The notes under the pieces are model-generated. The model searched no databases and had not been told where the DNA came from. It was given only the letters and a program-made list of their open reading frames with translations. Shown piece after piece: positions 59,700-64,000 of a stretch of 64,000 bases of DNA (the stretch's first letter is position 1; every line of letters begins with the position of its first letter). The DNA comes from Lumnitzera littorea. Its lineage: Eukaryota > Streptophyta > Magnoliopsida > Myrtales > Combretaceae. A program made the position numbers and the translations under genes. Where the stretch lies: assembly GCA_024138015.1 (NCBI GenBank), contig JAMXBB010000002.1, forward strand, positions 6,481,890 to 6,545,889. Direction: 5' to 3'.

Positions 59700-60290
59700 T
59701 TATATTCTAGAATCGTCATATTTTGCTTGATGATTATAGTATGACTTGTCTTCCAACAACTAATAGGTAGTAGTGTCCACTGGCATTACATTGCAAACAA
59801 CCTCAATAAAGTTTCGTTTTCCAATAGATAAAAAAACTCACACCTATTGATATGTAAAACTCCTTTGTCATCGAACCAATGTAGACTGTATGTTCATGGT
59901 AGAAGCTACATTGGTATGACTATCCATATCTATAATAATGGCACACATCTTTCCTTATATTAAGCACCTAATATGAAGCAAGTACTCTCTCTACTCATGT
60001 AAGTGTATTCTATGCTATCTGAGTTTTTCTATTGACTAATAATAGGTCACTCTTTTGCTTAAGTTCATCCTTCTCACCATTGCGCCTTTCATTATCAACT
60101 TTCTTTGGCTCCTCCTCATCTTCACTTGCTACTTCTACATTATGTATAAAACATTTAGCTACCATCACTTATTTAGTTTGACACTAAGATGCTAAATGCC
60201 CATGATCTAAATATTTGAAGCATTCAGCATCACATCTCCATCTGGATTGCCTCTACTTTACCTTTTTCATATCCCTTACATTCCCTTTTT
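59700..60290 (-). pseudogene. Ty3/gypsy gag-protease fragment
   Basis: On the minus strand a CCHC knuckle remnant (CFKYLDHGHLAS, near 60225-60190) has its second cysteine changed to tyrosine. An acidic ASEDEEEPKK stretch follows (about 60130-60100), then a protease-like segment, DMDSHTNVASTMN (about 59935-59895), and FLSIGKRNFIEVVCNVMPVD (about 59835-59775), as in gypsy gag-pro. No RT or LTR was found nearby, and several stops occur. It resembles the same broad gag-protease type as element 1. Confidence 0.6.
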
Positions 60291-62249
60291 GATCTTTATT
60301 ATCTCATCTTTCCACAACCCTTTCTACAACATGCATCTCACCCGTATACTCCTTAACCTAAACTTAATGTGCACCTGCTGATGATACGGTGATCTTTATC
60401 CCCTGCAGAGATGCTGCCTCTTTATTTTGGCTAGTGTCTTTATTTTTTAATCACATCTTCTAAGAGTGTTTTATTGTTGTAGCTTTACCAAATAGAGATT
60501 TTAAACTTAAGCTCATCAACAACAAGAAGGGGCAGTGTGAATAAACTAACTAAACAACGAAAGTACGGTTTTATCTCTTATGATTTTTGAAAATATGCAA
60601 AAACCTCAAACTAGATTTGTATAGAGGGGTTTAACCTGTTTCACCCAAAAAATAATAATGGTTTTATCATCTAATATATATTCAATTGTTTTTTCAATAT
60701 TTTAGGTCGATATGTTTGATCTGTTTAGAAAACTGATTTAGAGTTGAGGTTTTTAACCCATTTAAAAAACTTAGAAAATGGTACTAATGAATCTAGCTTC
60801 TTTAACGTACAAGTCAAAATAGGTTAGTCTGAATTAATTCGTTTAACTCATTTATATATTTTAGCTCATAAGTCAACTTATTTTACTAATTTAAAAGGTA
60901 AATTAAGTTAAGTTTTTTTACTCATTTAAAAAGTAAGTTAGTTAAACTTAACTCATTTAACTTGCATATTAAAATGAGTTGAGTTTAATTGGCCCTTTTG
61001 ACTCACTTGTACTATTTATTCCAAACCATCAGTAGTATATAAGATGGTTGCTAAAATGATTATAAGGCCCCGGTGACTATGAGGAAAAAATCATGCTCCG
61101 AAAGTTGGTTCTTCGTATCGCTTTCATGCAATTGTTGAGGTTTTATGAAACTAGTGTTATTGTACTCCAAATTCTACCATAACTCGTTTACCAACTGGAA
61201 AAATAAAACTTATACGTGGCAAATGACCACACCATTCTTAGACTCAATCCCATGAAAAATCCGATGAGTCTCTAAATTAAGCATACATAAAGTGCAAGCT
61301 TGCGACCCATGCTTGTAATTTTCCTATAGGATCTGTAGGTGCGGTTAGTGAAATTCAAATTCTGACAATATTTTTATGGTGTTGGATATCTGCTGTTCAA
61401 AGAACCAAAATTGTTATCTCGGACATTGCCCTCACTAATCAATTTCAATACCTAAACAAGTAGAAGAAACTATATTCTTTATCCGAATGCTTAAATGATT
61501 ATATAAGCTTTTTAGAAAAAAAAAAAAAGAAGAAGAGAAATTAAGGGATACTTGAAAAAGAGGGAAGGAATTAGAAAGAATAGAAATAAGGAGAAAGAAT
61601 TGAAGAGGAAAAAAAAAAAAGGAAAAGTGATTATAATTTTCCTTATTTGGATAAAAAGGGAATTGGAAAGAATATTAGAGGAAGAAAATCTAATAATATA
61701 GTTTTATATTTATAATTTAAAATTTAAAAGTGTGCTTTTGTTTTATCAAAAGTAATTTTCTTTCCTTTTTTTTTTTACAAAAAAATTCTTTTCTAATTTT
61801 CTCCAAATATAGATTGCTGTTCACCTTGAGGAGAAAAATTTAATGTTGTCAAACTAGAATCGAAAAGTTAACTCCGAAATAAGAAGTTAGGATAACTTGA
61901 AGTTGAATTAAAATCAAACCGAAGTTAATAAAAATATTATAATTAATTCTTATTTATTTATAAAAAAACATTATTTACATTCTTTTTCATAGCTTTTTTT
62001 TATTTATATATTTTTTTAATAAATTAATATAATCTAAGAAATATAAAAAAAAATTGTATATTGTCTTATAATAATCGAATTAAATGAATGGAACCCGGGT
62101 TACTATTAGCAAGTGCCATTGTAGTTATTTGGAATCGATTTTATTGGAGGATTAGATCGAAAACCATTTGACCAGGCGGATCAACCGATCTGACAAATTG
62201 GAAAAATTCGGATTCCCCCTCGATCCAAACATGGCTTATGCACTGCCCT
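60291..62249. other. AT-rich intergenic DNA, no gene found
   Basis: Poly-A/GA-rich tracts lie near 61518-61530 and 61609-61620. A run of degenerate ACTCATTTAA-like words lies between about 60770 and 61010. No domain-bearing frames. Confidence 0.4.
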
Positions 62250-62336
62250 CATGATTCTTGCCATACACATTCAGGCAACAAGCACCTATCACCAACGTCT
62301 TCTGTTCCCGCCAAATAAAAACCACCAAATCTCTTT

Positions 62337-62352
62337 CTCTCTCTCTCTCTCT
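62337..62352. repeat. (CT)n microsatellite in the PPR copy 2 5' region
   Basis: About eight CT units. It would lie in the leader or the extreme N-terminal coding part. Confidence 0.75.
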
Positions 62353-62369
62353 TTTCCCAACCTTTTTCA

Positions 62370-64000
62370 TCATCCACCACCTCAACAACGGCCGCCATCA
62401 CCAAGCAATCTCCATCCGCGATTCCACCACCGACAACGGGACCCAACCTGACCTCATTACACTCATTCCTCCTCGATGCCTGCACTCGTTCCTGCGAACT
62501 CGCTCTCGGCCGCCGCGTCCACTTGTACCTTGCAGACCCCGGGCCTGAACTTGAATCGCTAATTCTCAATTCCCTCGTTAATTTCTACTCCCAATGTAAT
62601 GACCCTGGGATGGCAATTTGGATTTTTGAGTCTATGAGGGATAAAAAGGATTCGGTTTCTTGGAGTACGATTGTGTCTTATTTTGTGAATGATGGCATGA
62701 AATTCGATGGAATTGCGCTACATGCTTGAAGATGGGCTTTTACATAATGAATGTTGCTATTTGGCAGTGATAAGGGCGCGTTCCATCCCAGGGAATGTGT
62801 CGTTTGGGAATGTTGTTCTTGGTGCTGTTGTGAAAAGTGAAAATATCCATTCCGAAGTGTTTGTTGGGTGTGCTTTGATTTATATGTTTATGAAAAGTGG
62901 TTCTGATTTGTATAGAGCACATGAGGTGTGCAATAAAATATCTGAGAGGAATATCCATTCCAAAGTGTTTGTTGGGTGTGCTTTGATTCATATTTTATGA
63001 AAGGTGGTTCTGATTTGGATACAGCACATGAGCTGTGCAATAAAATATCTGAGAGAAATGTAGCTGAGTGGACATTGATGATTATTCAGTTGGTCATGAA
63101 GAAGATGCTGCTTGGTTGTTTTTGGATATGTTATTGGAGGGAGCTGTTCTGGATAGGTTTACAATGAGTGCTGTCTTGTCGAAATGTTTGGAGTTGGGGT
63201 GGTTGTCTTTTGGGAAGCAATTGCATTCTTGGGCTGTTCAGTTTGGTTTGGTATCCAATGTTTGTGTAGGCTGTTGCTTGTTGTATATGTATGCGAAATG
63301 TTTGGCTGGTGGGTGTCTAGATGATTCTAGAAAGGCATTTGCTAGGATGTAAGACGACAATGTGATGTCCTGGACAGCAATGTTTGCTGCGCATGATTGG
63401 AATGATGAGAATGAGGAGGCTCTTCCACTCTCTTCAGAAATGATTAAGGGTCCAGTACAGCCAAATTATCTCACTTTCTCTAGTTTCTAAATTCATGTGC
63501 TAGTATTTCCACTGTTGAGTTGGGTAGGCAAATATATTCATGGGAAGTGAAACTGGATTTTCAAAGTGTTAACTGTGCTGGAAATTCCACAGTTAGCATG
63601 TACAAGCAGTCTGGAATAATGAAAGATGCTCAGAAAGCTTTTTATGCTCTACTGGAAATGAATTCACTTTCTTGCTATACTGTTGTTGATGTTTATGGCA
63701 AAGGCTTTTCTAGAGAAGCAATTGAACTCTTTCATGAAACTGGAGCTAGAAAAGTTGGGGCTACTACTTGTACATTAGCAAGCCTCTTGAGTGGAGCTGC
63801 CAGTATAGATGCTACTTCCTTGGGTGAGCAACTCCAAGCATGAGTATTGGCTTCAGGGTTTTATGAGAATTAGTCATTTCCAATGCTTAGATATCTGTGT
63901 ATCCCGGGTGTGGAGATGTTGAAGCTGCTTATCAAGTTTTCAACAATATGGAAAATTGAGATGTTATATCTAGGACCTCCATGATTACAGGTTTTGCAAA
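62370..64000 (+). pseudogene. EMB2261-like: PPR-DYW protein pseudogene, copy 2, cut by the window end (EMB2261-type)
   Basis: Same gene family as 49068-51142, but with the N-terminal part present: a Ser/Thr/Pro-rich start that could be a plastid transit region, then LDACTRSCELALGRRVH (about 62474-62523) and PPR motifs. The start codon is not clear. Lesions: a frameshift near 62710-62725, a 108-bp tandem duplication with a one-base loss (62842-63057), TAA at 63350-63352 where copy 1 has Gln, a frameshift near 63487, TGA at 63841-63843 where copy 1 has Trp, and further stops. None of these is shared with copy 1. The E and DYW regions would lie beyond 64000. Confidence 0.88.
62842..63057 (+). 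repeat. 108-bp tandem duplication within PPR copy 2
   Basis: Units start AATATCCATTCC at 62842 and 62950 and each codes HSxVFVGCALIxxxx...KISERN, about one PPR motif. The second unit lost one base near 62990 and so changes frame. Copy 1 has the segment once. Confidence 0.85.

Noticed and set aside
62249..62569. 106-residue minus-strand frame
   Set aside because: Antisense to the N-terminal part of PPR copy 2, open because of GC- and CT-rich sequence.

Overview
The window is nuclear DNA of a flowering plant, most likely a eudicot. The evidence is AT-rich sequence, nested Ty3/gypsy and L1-type retrotransposons, a pentatricopeptide-repeat (PPR) gene of the DYW class present twice, and a receptor kinase of the GUB_WAK/LRK10L type. 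I cannot name the species. I found no protein-coding gene that is intact from start to stop; every recognisable gene carries stops, frameshifts or truncations.

Layout. 1-16.4 kb: unidentified transposon-like DNA holding one 2.7-kb LTR-like element (A, 1468-4140), followed by an old plus-strand gypsy element (element 1, 4287-16386) with both LTRs, gag, protease, RT, RNase H and integrase. It is split by a 3.1-kb solo-LTR-like insertion (E1) and a 2.2-kb one (B). 16.4-26.3 kb: a minus-strand gypsy element of Tat/Athila type (element 2) with its 5' LTR at 25472-26300, split by E2, a sister of E1; its 3' end is missing. 26.3-34.5 kb: AT-rich DNA without genes, a three-part fold-back MITE (31211-31579) and an old gypsy LTR (about 32.9-34.2 kb). 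34.5-44.55 kb: an L1-type LINE with a perfect 16-bp target-site duplication, split by C and D, sisters of A and B. 44.6-49.0 kb: AT-rich DNA and a 1.9-kb candidate inverted-repeat element (46.66-48.54 kb) with its own TATA box and tandem arrays. 49.07-51.14 kb: PPR-DYW pseudogene copy 1. 52.8-58.4 kb: remains of at least two LRK10L-type receptor kinases on the minus strand. 59.7-60.3 kb: a gypsy gag-protease fragment. 62.3-64 kb: PPR-DYW pseudogene copy 2, cut by the window end.

Interpretation. The left two thirds is a transposon nest whose insertion order can be read from interrupted frames and target-site duplications: element 1, element 2 and the LINE came first, and the large solo LTRs (A-D and E1/E2) entered later. 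The right third is a decayed gene cluster in which a PPR gene and a receptor kinase were each duplicated and then broken independently. No clearly new system is proven. The best leads are the A-D LTR family with a tRNA-like module and an ACGT-rich upstream region, the 46.66-48.54 kb element, and the independently decaying PPR pair.
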